From positions 4,654,172 through 4,718,171 of the forward strand of contig JAPWDM010000001.1 of assembly GCA_035578155.1 (NCBI GenBank): a stretch of 64,000 bases of DNA, written 5' to 3'. The position numbers and the translations under genes are program-made. The notes beneath the pieces are model-generated. The model had not been told where the DNA came from and made no database searches. It saw only the letters and a program-made list of their open reading frames with translations. This document shows, piece by piece, positions 34,966 to 46,382 of the stretch (its first letter is position 1; the number at the start of each line of letters is the position of its first letter). Origin of the DNA: Brachynemurus nebulosus. Its lineage: Eukaryota; Arthropoda; Insecta; Neuroptera; Myrmeleontidae.

Positions 34966-35095
34966 GACATTTGGAAAGAAATTAGATTTTCTGAACAAAC
35001 TTGGCAATTTGGAAAGAAATGATATTTGGACAGAAACAATGACATTTGACATTTGGAAAGAAATTAGATTTTCTGAACAAACTTGGCAATTTTTT
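34966..35095 (+). repeat. Tandem duplication, period 82 bp
   Basis: The segment GACATTTGGAAAGAAATTAG, continuing GATTTTCTGAACAAACTTGG, occurs at 34966 and again at 35048, nearly identical over about 47 bp. It explains most of the apparent 142-codon frame at 34952-35380, which I do not accept as a gene. Confidence 0.75.
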
Positions 35096-36756
35096 CTGGA
35101 AAAATTAAAATTTGGTACTCAAATTACTCAAATTCCATTAATAGATCTAATTCGTATCGTTTTTGTAGCTATTAATTTAAAAAAAGAATTGAAGTTTATG
35201 ACGTTATCATGTATACTAAATTTTTTAAAAGTTCCAAAAATGGTAATTTTGGTGCTAGAAGTATACAATTTTAAGTTGCTCATAGGGTTTCAATGCTGCT
35301 TTGATAAAACTAGAATTGTAAAGACATCAGAAACATCACATGCAGAAATTAAGTCACATTTCTTGAACGAATTTGATTAGTTTGACCTAAGAACCGGGTT
35401 TGTGTAAAAGTTGGTGATATCCATAAACTTTCAAAAAAATTTAACTTAACTTACCCCTCCCCATCCGCAACCCGCAAGGTATATTCTGTGTCACAAAAAA
35501 ATAATAAATATTTAACTTTTTACCAATAAAATTGTACTTACATCTTATGGGGTGTACACTTTTTGTTTTACAAACTATTTCTTTATATGAGAATCTATTG
35601 CGTTACCATCTTGTCTTTACCAGCCTAATTACTAACAAACATTTATTGATAAGAATGTTGGCATGCTACAGTGGCACCAATGTTTTATACGTTACAATTT
35701 GAGAAAAAAAACTGGAAAAATTTTGGAAACCTCTGACAGTAGATCAAACGGAATGTGTGTGAAATTTGTTAAATCTGATACCATATAAGAAAATAACCAA
35801 AAATAAAAGAAAAGATTGTTTTTTTTTGTTTTCGTCCCACATGTATAGTACATTCTAGTTTATTTTATTTTGACTACATAAAAATTTATGTTTATCGTTT
35901 GTTAATAACAAAAGTTTTCACTTTTACACGAGAAAACATATTTCTTTCAATATTTTTCATTTATATTCGTCGAAATATACAAAGAGAAAGAATGTCGAAC
36001 AGTCTCGTAGCAACTCTACGAAGAAAACATTAGTGTAAATAAACAACATTAGACCGTTAAAACTATAACGGAAATATTAAATAAGAACAACACAGTATAT
36101 AGACTAGGTGATGGGTAAATAGTACACTTCAGAGTCATAAACAGAAGACTATTCGGTCGTACAATAATAGCCTGTCCAATGGTCGTTTTAATGGTCTCTT
36201 TTGGCCATTAGAGTAGTGGAGCAGTGAAGAAGAAAACTCATTCAAATATCAATAGTAGTAATATTTAATAAAATTGTATGTTTTGTTTGTGTCTTTTGTT
36301 TGTTCAGTGTTTATCGATTACTGTGTAATATGAAAAAGATGGATAGATACAAGTCATTTTAGTTAACTAAAATCGAATAAAAACGATAAAATGACCATTT
36401 CGTAATGTTCCATTTTTTTTTTTGCTGTTAATGTATTTATTTATTTTATATATCCGTTGTTATTATTGTAGTATTGACACAAAATTTGAGTAGATCACAT
36501 GACGCAGTGTACATTGATTTCTTGTATAAATGGTAACTATTAAAAAATTGACTATTTGCAAAAAAAGCTTGTCGACCTTTGGTAAACCTGGTCACTGATA
36601 TTTGTAAGAATAAGAGAGTATAACTAATAGAAGACAGATATAATGAAATTATAAGTGTTTTTTATTTACTACGAAACTCTTAAAAATAGATAATCAATCA
36701 GCCTGACTTTATACCTATATCATGTCTGCTATCATGATTTTAAATTGTAAGTAATA
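35096..36756. other. No feature seen
   Basis: AT-rich interval, no supported gene, RNA or TIR pair. Confidence 0.45.
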
Positions 36757-37759
36757 CGCACACCGGCATAATTAGCGGAACATAAAAAAAATATAAAAAC
36801 CTATTTATTAAACAAAGTTGGCTGTTTTTTTTTTTAATTTTCACTTAAAATAATATTGAAGTAATGAATCAATTGATTTTTCATAGAATTGTTCTTTTTT
36901 ATTATTGATACAAATCTTTTTAAGAGGTCTGTCACTTTCGAACTCAAATGCCGCTTTTCCTCAATGTAGTCGAGCTTCAGACTGCCGTAATTAGTGATGA
37001 GCAAACGCAAGACCAAGACCAATACTTGGCAGTCTTGCTCTTGGTCTTGTTCTTTCATTAAGAGTCTTGGTATTGGTCTTGCTAGAGCAGTTTGAGTCTT
37101 GGTCTTGGTCTTGGTCTTGGTCTTGCAAAATGCAGTCTTGGTCTTGGTCTTGGTCTTGTTATTGCTAAAAAATCTTGCACTTTCTTGCATTTTTTTATTA
37201 GCGAATTTTTTTCTTCTAAAATCAGAATTTTTACTATCTTTACATATTAATTTTACTTTCAAACTATTTAAATAGTTTAGCAAGTCTTGCTTTTTTCTTG
37301 CTTTTGTCTTGGTTTTGCTCACTTGAGTCTTGGTATTGGTCTTGCAGCCATACTTATAGTCTTGGTCTTGCAAAAAATGCAAGGTGAAGACAAGACTGCA
37401 AGACCAAGACTAATTTTGCTCATCACTAGCCGTAATTAAAGAAGGGAAAAAATTGCCTCAGGAGACTATAGATAACATCAATCTGAGTATATAGCAAGAC
37501 GAATGGAAGGAAACGCTGTGTTTCATTTTCTATTTGTTAGATAATCTTTAACTTAAATAATCCTTAGACGACATAAGATTCCAAAAATTTGGCATTTCAT
37601 ATGATTAATTGCTTTTGCTAACGAAAATAAAGGTATATCGACTTGTGAACATGTAATTTTAAGTGAATAATTAAATAAGACTAATAGTTTCTTAAAATTG
37701 AATCGTTTGTTTGATTTTTAGAGATATTTTATATGTTCCGCTAATTATGCCGGTATGTG
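36757..37759 (+). mobile_element. Tc1-like transposon derivative, copy B, split by a hAT element
   Basis: The ends CGCACACCGGCATAATTAGC and (reverse complement) CACATACCGGCATAATTAGC are inverted repeats flanked by TA (36755-36756, 37760-37761). The sequence aligns along its length with copy A (5710-6285). Removing the nested hAT element leaves about 558 bp. The transposase remnant LPQETIDNI.LSI survives after the insertion and is then interrupted by a stop. Confidence 0.87.
36992..37428 (-). mobile_element. CCAAGA-rich hAT-like element, copy 2, perfect target duplication
   Basis: TAGTGATGAGCAAA and TTTTGCTCATCACTA bound a 437-bp element inverted relative to the copies at 26050 and 53467. The 8-mer GCCGTAAT is identical on both flanks (36984-36991, 37429-37436). 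Copy A of the Tc1-like element reads ACTGCCGTAATGGAAG at the matching site, giving the pre-insertion state. The 8-bp duplication places the family in hAT. The long minus-strand frame here is an artefact of the hexamer repeat. Confidence 0.92.
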
Positions 37760-37765
37760 TATCTA

Positions 37766-37803
37766 CGAGGTCTTACAATTGGAACACCAATTGTAAGACC
37801 TCG
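37766..37803. repeat. Perfect 17-bp hairpin
   Basis: CGAGGTCTTACAATTGG and CCAATTGTAAGACCTCG are exact inverted repeats around AACA, just outside the right end of the Tc1-like copy B. A factor-independent terminator would be out of place here; a short foldback is more likely. Confidence 0.7.
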
Positions 37804-39530
37804 TGCACACCGAAGTGATAAATTGTAATTATTAAATAGAACGGATGAGTAGTACAGAAAAATACAGCAGCTCAAGTACTTATTAGCTACTTATTTGGTA
37901 CTTACTATTTCGATCTAAAAACGAGGCACAAGACTAAAACACACGTAATTGTAAATTTATTAATCAAAATAAAACTTTCATTAGTTGTAAGTTATAATAG
38001 TTAAGAATCTAAAATCAGATTACCTTTATTCTGCACTGTAGTTGGCAACATTAACATCCTCATAATTTTCTATTCTGTTGACAGATTATCAATTTTATGA
38101 AAATGAGACGAAAATACGAATAAAAAAGAAAACAAGCATAAAATTTGCACGAAGATAATATAAATTTCAAGTCGATATAAAATAAAAACATAAACGTACT
38201 AAAATTCAGGTAGAGCGAAAGTGGGTGAAAAATATAACAATAAAATCATTCGAATGGTTGAACTAATTTGTAAACGTTCAAGTTTACTATTAGACAACAC
38301 AGAGCGTCTATGTCGATTTCGTTTTGGTCCCGTTACACAACCCTTATGACGTCACACTCATACAAAAATATCACATTGTTTTATCTTTGTCTTATTGAAA
38401 TACGAAATGAAGTGTTGTAGGAAAGGAAAAGAAAATACTCTTATACACGTATAAAAGAAACAAATACACACATATATAGAAAATAATAATAAAATAAGTA
38501 AAGTCTGACGACTTTTATACATATTTCCTTGATAGGCAGCAGCACCATCACAACCCTCAACATCATAAAATCTAAACGACGACATCTACACTCGTTCAAT
38601 TCAACTAACACTTTGACACCGGATATGTTACATCATTCAAGGATCTACTGTATATGTACTTTGTTCCGCCGTTATATCGCTACTATGTATATTGCTATAC
38701 TTATGTATCTACTTCTTGTAATGTTACCATAGGATTGTTGTAACTCCAGTTCTCAGCAGCCGTAGTTGTTTTATAACAAAAATGTTTATATGTTTTACGC
38801 TATCATCTCATTTGTTTAAATAACTACTGCTGTGTTGGTACAAGCGAGGCCTGCCTTATCGTGTTTTTAGGAAATTTTAATGAATAGACGCCGAAAAGTG
38901 TATGTTAGTTTGTGAGCATGTAATTAGTATTAATGTTGATTATTTTATTTTAACTATTTATTTAAAATGTTATAAACAAATTATCATAAACAATTTACTA
39001 CGATTGTCATTTAGATATACTTATTATTTAATAAAAATTAATTATTTAAACCACAATTGAGATATTAAGTTTTCTGTATTATTTTTCAGTTAATATAAAA
39101 ACCTTTATATTTATGTAGTTTTTTTTTTATGTTTCAATTTTTTGTTTGGAAAATTCACTAAATCAGATTAGTTTAGTGCAGTTTGTTTGAAGATATTGTA
39201 ACATTTCGAAAAAGAGAATCTGCTTTCGTTCTTCAATCTCCCTCAACAAGAAAACAAAATTGATGTTATAATTAAGGTATCCATATACCCCAGTTTTTCC
39301 GAATTTATGTCCGGTGTTCCAGAAATTCTTTCAGAACAGTTAGCTACTTATTATTATTACCTTATAGGTATATATTTTAACAAAGTCTGGTGCGGTATTA
39401 TCTAGTAAGTGTCGTTTTGAAATAATGAACCATGTATTTTAAGTAGCCAGCTCTTTTTTGGGAATTTGTCCACGAGTAAAAAATTAAGTTTCCAAGATTG
39501 CAATAGTTTTATAAATTTATTCTTTTTAAT
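37804..39530. other. No certain gene
   Basis: 38536-38572 follows an acceptor-like TTTCCTTGATAG and reads QQHHHNPQHHK in one frame and part of a 67-codon frame in another. It might be exonic but is unsupported. The remainder is AT-rich. Confidence 0.3.
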
Positions 39531-39532
39531 TA

Positions 39533-40495
39533 CCGTCAAACGGAGCTATTTGAAATCGGTGGGGCTATTTGAAAAAAACAAAAAAAAGATTTAAACCCTT
39601 ATATCTGTTTGATTTCTGAACGTATTCATATCGTTAATGAGTCTTTAATAGGGGATGTTAATGTAGTAGTATTTTGATCAGTACAAACTTGTTCAGTTGT
39701 TCCATTTCATTTGTGAAGTGTCAGTTGATAACAACATAAAAATTACAGAATATTATTGCAGTGCAAACTTTCGACTGGAAAATTTAAGTTAAGGTATTTA
39801 TTTTAATGGTAAGTTGTTCACTAATTATTACTTTTTCCCTTTTTCACTTAGAAGTCATTAAAATTTGTTTATATTGACGCCTTAATATTTTAAAGCCCTT
39901 TTTCGAAAGTGGGGCTATTTGGAATACAAAAAGGGGCTATTTGGAATTAATTCAAAATTAACTATTTTACACTATTAATTAAAAATTTTGTTAATTTTAA
40001 AGTTGAATTTATTATTATATTTTATTATCGTTTAAGTGAGATTTTTAAATTAAAGCCATTTGAACTGTTTGAAAAATAATAAAGTTAATAATTTTTATAT
40101 ACTATTACTTTGTTTTATTTTCCTAAAATGATAAGTTTTACATTGAATACTTAAATACTGTTTTACTAGGAAATCGTTGTTTTACTAGGAAATAGCCCTT
40201 CCTTAACCATAAACGTTCCTTACAATTGTTTTGACAAAACCTTTTTTTTAGCCTGTTTTTGGTACCTTTTTTGATCCTATATCAAATAACCCCACCCCGA
40301 GGGTTAATTGGAAAGGCCACAAATTAAGAAAAAAAATATCATTTAACATTTACTAAATTATCCAAAATAAGGATTAAATTAATAATTATTATGTATTATG
40401 TGAATTGCTCCTATAGATTGACCCAATTTTTTTAAAATATATTAAGATAGAAGCAAAAATAGATAATATTTTTACCAAATAGCCCCGTTTGACGG
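39533..40495. mobile_element. TA-flanked TIR element (CCGTCAAACGG family)
   Basis: The left end CCGTCAAACGGAGCTATTTG and the right end (reverse complement CCGTCAAACGGGGCTATTTG) are flanked by TA (39531-39532, 40496-40497). GGGGCTATTTGGAA motifs recur inside (39565, 39910, 39930). The 963-bp body lacks a transposase; the TA target suggests Tc1/mariner-type mobilisation. Confidence 0.82.
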
Positions 40496-40497
40496 TA

Positions 40498-41498
40498 TCT
40501 GCATTAACTGTAAATTTGACTTTTAATGTTTTGGAAAAAACTAATGAAATATGTAAAAGCCGTCCGAGCAAACGGAAGAAGAGAAAGTCAAGAGATGAAA
40601 AACTTTGATGCCAAATAAGTTACAACTTGGTTGACCTATTACAAAAATAATTTTTATATCACTTTCAGTTTGTGGTCGCGTACGAGTCCTTCTTGGCATT
40701 TTTCTGAGCAGTTTTTTCGGTAATACAAGAGTGGGGATAGGAATCATTAAGCGTTTTTCTCAAAAATACGGGTGGAATGAACGGATACCGAGATCAAAGA
40801 TGATTCCATTTTGCCAGTTTTGGTACGGGACACTAATGCATAGATATTTTATTTGTGATCACTGATCATTCTCCCAAGTGTTTCTTGTATTATATTCTTT
40901 GTAAGGTGATAAACACATTAAATTTACAATAACTACCTACTCTAGAGTATGATCTTTTGCACTAAATTTCACAGAATACATCTGTGTTCTTATTGCTTGT
41001 CCAGGAACTCAAGGTATTCGATACGGCACCGCCTTAATTAGAATCTGTCTTTGTCTATCCTATTTTAGTATCCAAAGTAAGAGAGATATGCTGGATACAA
41101 TAGTTCTCTTTACTCTTTTGATCCCTTTTAAAACTGTCATGCGTTAACGTGCAAACAACATTTGTCTTAATTTTTAGAGGTTATATTATTTTTCTATAAG
41201 TTTTATATGAGCTTATTGTGTCTTTTACTTAGCTATTGTTTATTCTCAGTGATCCAAACTTCAAAAACCAATATTTACATTAAATAAATAAATTTATTTA
41301 CCTAAAAAATTTACTCACAATAAAGGAGTCTTTAAAAATAATTATTTTCATAATTTTCAGCAGAAAGTTGTATTTTCTAATTATAAATTTACAATAAATA
41401 ATTATTATTTATTACTTGTTTAAACATTCATTTAAATAATAAAAAATCAATTTAGCTTGAAAAAGGGCAACAACAAAAACCGGAGAAAATATGGCATA
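40498..41498. other. No feature seen
   Basis: No supported gene or repeat. The frame at 40541-40747 is not recognisable. Confidence 0.4.
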
Positions 41499-42491
41499 TC
41501 GCTCCATTATTGCAATAGTCGGTTATCTGGGCAAAATTACATTTTTGAGTTATCTACATCATTCGAAAGAGGAAAAGCGTATCTTTCAGATGCTACAATC
41601 AGTTAAGCCCTAAGCTTAATATTTTTGCTAATATAATCGATATCCTTGTATGACAATTTTAATAAATTTAAATTTTAATTGTTGCAAGACTAAGGTATAT
41701 CGATATAACCGTACTGCTGAAGCGTCAAATTCAATTTATTTTTACTACAATACTAGGTTATTGCATTTTATCCGAGTATTGAAGCAAAAAAAAATTTTGA
41801 AAATTTTACAAACTAAACAACATAACCGAATTTTAAAATTTTAAAAGAAATTCGTTATGTCAAATCAAACAAAGAAAATGTTAACAATATAGTAAATGTA
41901 TTACAATATGCATGCTTTCATGATTAATATAATGTTATTTAATCAATTTTTTAATTATGTTAGTAGAATTTCACTACGTTTTAACTATACTGCCCGGATG
42001 TTCAAGAAAAATCATAATAGGAAAATGCCAGCTCTCAAACTTTATCTTTGGTGTCCTGTAAAATTTGTCAAATTGTCATTATCAAGGTTCATGCTTTTTA
42101 GGTTTTAATTAGTGAATAATTTGTGATGAGTTTGTTAACTTTTTTTCGGTATTTTTATGTTAAAAGAAATGGTTTTATTTCACTTAATAATGGTTTTCAT
42201 TTTTAAAATTGGGTTATTTTTACCATCGTAGTAATTCTATTCAAAATATTTTTATGCAATAGTCAGTTATCTAGGAAAATTTGAAAATTTGGGCCGATAA
42301 AATAAAATATTTCTTTTAATTTTCATAGTATAATTTAATATCGTATTTAAAGAGTTTTCTGTCAAAACTGCATTAAAATTGGATTTCAAATAACTCTCAA
42401 AAGACAATAAATATATTCTAAAAAACTTTAAACTTGAATATCTCAAAAGTTGATATTTCCCAGATAACCGACTATTGCAATAATGGAGCGA
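41499..42491. mobile_element. TA-flanked element with near-perfect TIRs
   Basis: TCGCTCCATTATTGCAATAG, continuing TCGGTTATCTGGG, at the left matches the right end in reverse complement over about 33 bp without a visible mismatch. TA flanks both (41497-41498, 42492-42493). An extra internal copy of the subterminal motif (TGCAATAGTCAGTTATCTAG) lies near 42256. At 993 bp it has no transposase frame. TIR identity suggests it is one of the younger insertions. Confidence 0.85.
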
Positions 42492-43124
42492 TATAAAATT
42501 ACTTTCCTCTCCTGAAAATTATTTGATTTCATTACAAAACATTTATACACCTGAATACTGATAACATTGTGTAAGTATGAATGGTGTATATATACTGGGT
42601 GTCCCATTCGGATCTATACATACGATTTACATGTTAATCGATAACATTGGATTCCCATAAGGAAAAAGTTATGTCACAAGAATGCTTTGGATAAACATTT
42701 TTATATTTTTGGTAATTTTCTTTTATAAATTTTTTTTTCCAGAAAATTATAGAACAGAATTATTTTTTCTACTCCTACTATTAAAAGTAACATTTTGCGC
42801 ACGGCTAACTATATGTAAAAATTAACAGTTGCCCACACTGTGTAGAAATAGGCGTGGGAAATTATTTCGCACGGCTTAATATAATAAAAAGTTGGCTATG
42901 TCTGATTTAATATATAATGTCATATGTAATTCTAAAAATATACATATGTATGTTGATTATTTATTATTGTTTCCACAGTTTCAAAGTACGCTTTAGCAAA
43001 CATCTTACTGCTGACATTATAAATTTAAAAAATTTTTACTACTTATTTAAACTTTATTTTAATTATTTATGTTAAATTTTATGAAAAAAATGTGCTCGTA
43101 GAAAAATTATAGTGTAAAATACGT

Positions 43125-43221
43125 GGGAAAAGCTTATTTCTCACTCATATGAATTGTTGCACTCGCTCTGCGAGCTCACGCAACAAACTCATATTCGTGA
43201 GAAATAAGCCTCTTTTCCCTC
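43125..43221. repeat. Foldback palindrome F1, copy 1
   Basis: GGGAAAAGCTTATTTCTCAC and its imperfect complement (GTGAGAAATAAGCCTCTTTT) form arms of about 38 nt around CTCGCTCTGCGAGCTC. It resembles in design the palindromes at 43667 and 58761. Confidence 0.65.
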
Positions 43222-43666
43222 TTATTATACAATATACTATTTCAGTATTTTTATTATTTTAATATTTATTTGCAAGAAAATAAATCAATGCATTGTGAAT
43301 TTACAGAAAATGACACAAATATTTTTTTATTACTCATGCGGAAGAAGTACTAACTTGGCGCACACATTTCTGTACGCAAAATAGCTGTTTGCCCACTGTA
43401 CTCTTCCCGCATACTTTTTTGCGTGTGAAAAGTAACTTTCGACACGCAAATTGACAATAAAACACGCAAAGCCGCCTCTTAATTTTTCATTTAATAAATA
43501 TTTCGTAATTATTTCTATAGAAACCACCAACAAAGTAATTTAAACGATAATTAATTCAGAAGAAAAAGACGAACGCTTAAAAATATTACTTTAAAAAGTA
43601 ATAAAAATGTCAAGAATAGTGATAATAATAGAAAAAAGTATGTGAAATTTGTAATAAAAAATAGTA

Positions 43667-43794
43667 TGTGCAACTCGTGCGGGATTGTCGATTGCCCCAG
43701 TCAAGCGAATGAGCGCATTCACTACGTTCGTGCGCTCAACTTCGCTTTCGTGGGCAATCGAGAATTTCCCGCACTTATTGCACAATATACTAAT
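43667..43794. repeat. Foldback palindrome F1, copy 2
   Basis: TGTGCAACTCGTGCGGGA and its complement TCCCGCACTTATTGCACA (loosely paired), with GATTGCCC/GGGCAATC inside, enclose GC-rich GAATGAGCGCATTC. The frame on the minus strand here is an artefact. Confidence 0.6.
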
Positions 43795-44005
43795 TATGTG
43801 AAAATGTGAATTGTTTGAAAATTACAACATTCATTTATTTTACTGCATTATTATTGTTAAAGCGATAGTAACAGTAGTTATAATATTAAATTACTAATTA
43901 TTAGTTTGTTGAAAGCACTCTTGTGACATAACCTTTTCCTTATGGGAATTCAGTGTTATCAATTAACATGTAAACCGTATGCATACATCCAAACGGGACA
44001 CCCGG

Positions 44006-44447
44006 TATACGTACACACACATACAGACACATAAACAGATTCCTATAAAGAGCCATACCTAGACCTACGTACGTATCGCTATGATATTTTTCTAAAATAA
44101 GAGAATTTCACTGCCTGACAGCGAGCGCGGCTGTCAGAAAGAAAATTGTATTTGCCGTGTAGAAGGGATAGAGGTTTTAATATGTTTGTATGTGTGTGTG
44201 TGTTGTATATTCGTTGGTTAATAGTTAGCTTTTCCTCTGGCACATTTATAATAAATGATTGGAGCACAAAATGTACTACTATACCTACCGTCGTGCGATA
44301 TTCACTCACTCACTTTAAACCGGTACCACCGGCACCACCGGGTAACGCGATGTTGTAGAAGAGGGTTATTTTAAAATATACAAACACACGCATACATAGA
44401 AGAGTACGAAGAGGAACGATAGCGGTGTAGAGTAACAGCAGCTTTAC
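44006..44447. other. Mixed region beside the candidate exon
   Basis: CTGACAGC/GCTGTCAG (44115-44137) is a perfect 8-bp hairpin. 44309-44345 is GC-rich and on the minus strand reads ALPGGAGGTGLK followed by GTGAGT, a strong-looking donor. However, no AG acceptor lies between it and the exon donor at 44447, so it cannot be the next exon of the same transcript by simple splicing. Confidence 0.35.
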
Positions 44448-44581
44448 AATTAGCAAAGGCGTTGTAATTAGCGTAAATTGTTTCTGGCGCGCATCTGGGA
44501 TCCAACTGTAGCCACCCTTCATTCAAATCTCCCTCGTGGTTCTCACACCATCGCATCACGGTATTCGCATCATCCACGTAT
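44448..44581 (-). CDS. Candidate internal exon of an unrecognised host gene
   Basis: This 134-bp minus-strand segment is markedly richer in GC than its surroundings. It is open in one frame, reading YVDDANTVMRWCENHEGD, then LNEGWLQLDPRCAPETIY, then ANYNAFAN. It is bounded by an acceptor TTATATTGTAG (minus strand, before 44581) and a donor GTAAAG (after 44448), giving split codons at both ends. Composition is balanced, with Trp, Cys and Pro, unlike the repeat-driven frames around it. I do not recognise the family. The spacing W...(A)PETIYANY faintly recalls winged-helix/RFX-like segments, but I would not assign it. Flanking exons are not found, so the gene would be mostly intron here. Confidence 0.4.
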
Positions 44582-44816
44582 CTACAATATAAGCCTGTGT
44601 ATGTAACATTATAGGTATACATATATTGTATAATTCGCATTGTTTTGATTCGTCAGTTTTAGTATTTTATTGTTTTTTTCGAAAACCAAAACAAAGAAAA
44701 AAAGTTAAAAATTAAAATTAAAAATGATTGTTTGTTCATAGCATAAATTGTTATGCTAAAATTTTTTTTAAGAAATTCAAATCAAACAGTTTAGGATACT
44801 TTTTTCCAGTACGAAC

Positions 44817-44945
44817 AGCGATGAGTAAAATCAATCTTGGGCTTCCAGTCTTGTCTCGATCTTGTATTTTTTGCAAAGCATAGATCAGTGCATAAATCAA
44901 TATCAATATTGCAAACATGACCCTAAGACCAATATTAAATAAAAT
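44817..44945 (+). mobile_element. CCAAGA-family hAT element, truncated fourth copy
   Basis: AGCGATGAGTAAAATCAATC, then CCAGTCTTGTCTCGATCTTG and TATTTTTTGCAAAGCATAGA, follow the left part of the element at 53467 with many substitutions. The array is degraded and the right end absent, so this is an older copy. Confidence 0.6.
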
Positions 44946-45459
44946 TTTTGAATAATCTCTATTATGGCTTATTAAAAATTGGAATTGATCCGGAATTGGA
45001 ACGTATGTGACCAGCTTGAGTCAACTATTTATTACATAATTATATCCTAGTTACGACGAAATTAATTTTTATAAAAACTTTGTTTTATTACTTGTAAATT
45101 CTTTCTGATTACTTTGACCAAGAAAGACAATATTTATACTATTCGGAAATTAGTCTTATTACATCGCAGCCTTGAAGACATATTATTATTCTTAAATTTC
45201 TTTCATCCATTGACGCAAGCAGTTTACATTTTTTACGTACATATATTTAGTATGTTATTTTGAATTCTATTTTTAGATGATAGTGTTAAAAATACAGTGC
45301 CAATCAAAAATATGCAACATACCCATGAAAAATATTAATACAAAGATATTAGAAAGAAATCTTCTAAGATCACGGATAGTTTTGTACGGATCAGTCATAC
45401 ATAGGTTGGCATACAGGGCGATTATCAGTTTTCAAAATTATATTTATATTTAATATGAA
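44946..45459. other. No gene; lone Tc1-like end
   Basis: TACAGTGCCAATCAAAAATA at 45294 resembles a Tc1-like terminus after TA, but no partner is seen. Otherwise AT-rich. Confidence 0.35.
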
Positions 45460-45724
45460 AAGTGATTTCTTGACCACTTGGCCGACCATCTAATTTAGAT
45501 AAATATCGACACTTTCTTAAATTTTAGAGAAATGTTTAAAAGCCATTCTTTAATTATAAATAGAATTATTGTATCTTGGAATCATGTCCGCCATCAATTG
45601 GAATAACATTTAGTTTTATAATATGAAATGTCGTTTTCCGACCATTTGGTCGACCATTTGTCCCCATCAAATTAGCCACGCCATTTTCTTTTTTTCAAAT
45701 AAAAAGAAAGTGTGTCGTATTGTG
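45460..45724 (+). repeat. Dispersed repeat R1, fourth copy
   Basis: It contains TTAGAGAAATGTTTAAAAG, TCTTGGAATCATGTCCGCC, ATGTCGTTTTCCGACCAT and the trailing TTTCTTTTTTTCAAATAAAAAG. This is the same order as 385-490 and 815-945, but uninterrupted. It ends where the TIR element at 45727 begins. Confidence 0.75.
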
Positions 45725-45726
45725 TA

Positions 45727-46193
45727 AGGTCCGATTTACATTAACGGTCTGTTCTCACTCCGATATCACTCCGTTCCAGGTTCGATAAAATATTCTTACA
45801 CAATAAACAATGAGTGTATTCACATCATCGCTCTGATATCGGTCCGGTCCGATATCAGTCGCGGTTCGCTCCCGTTTCAATGCCACTCCAATATCAATAC
45901 CACTCAGGTAATATTTTATCGGAGTGATATCAGACTTGTTATGGCTTGTATCTATAGTGTAAACACTTTTTTGATACCACTCCACTCCGCTTGCATTCAG
46001 TTGTTATGAAAAGATATTTGTATCGAACTGAGATCGAACTGGGAGTGTACCCAGAGTGGCATTATAATGTGAATAGAGAACGAATGGGTACCAGCATGAT
46101 ATCAGCACTGTAATGTGAACACAACAAGATTATATCGAATCGGGAGCGTAATGATATCGGAGTGAGAGTGGAGTGATAATGTAAATCGGGCCT
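45727..46193. mobile_element. TA-flanked TIR element (AGGYCCGATTTACATTA)
   Basis: The left AGGTCCGATTTACATTA and the right (reverse complement AGGCCCGATTTACATTA) ends continue into CTCACTCCGATATC-like sequence on both sides. TA flanks both (45725-45726, 46194-46195). The interior is full of CACTCC.ATATC / GATATCGGAGTG motifs in both orientations, so most of the 467-bp element can fold. Not coding. Confidence 0.8.
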
Positions 46194-46382
46194 TAATCGT
46201 CTGCTAGTTCTGTTTTTTAGCCAAAAACAATTTTTGAGCCTAAAGTGCTGCTTTAGGCGACTTTACCCTACTTAAAAATTATTATAGTGCTAAACACTGC
46301 GTTACCCTACTTAGAAATTACAACTTTCAGGGAAATCGTGAGGATTTGAGAATTTTGAATTGGGTATTTTTTTAACGAACTA

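Larger units (their letters stand above)
42595..44005. mobile_element. TA-flanked element with about 95-bp TIRs
   Basis: The left CTGGGTGTCCCATTCGGATC and right (reverse complement) CCGGGTGTCCCGTTTGGATG arms remain similar for about 95 bp, including CCCATAAGGAAAAGTTATGT-like blocks. TA flanks both ends (42593-42594, 44006-44007). The 1411-bp interior holds two foldback palindromes (43125-43221, 43667-43794) and no transposase. Tc1/mariner-type by target choice. Confidence 0.83.

Noticed and set aside
34952..35380. 142-codon plus-strand frame
   Set aside because: It begins in an 82-bp tandem duplication and continues through AT-rich DNA with no recognisable domain.
37766..37803. Rho-independent terminator
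   Set aside because: The genome is eukaryotic, there is no upstream gene and no U-tract; it is treated as a foldback hairpin.
44309..44345. Second exon (ALPGGAGGTGLK then GTGAGT) of the candidate gene
   Set aside because: No AG acceptor lies between it and the donor at 44447, so it cannot follow that exon directly.
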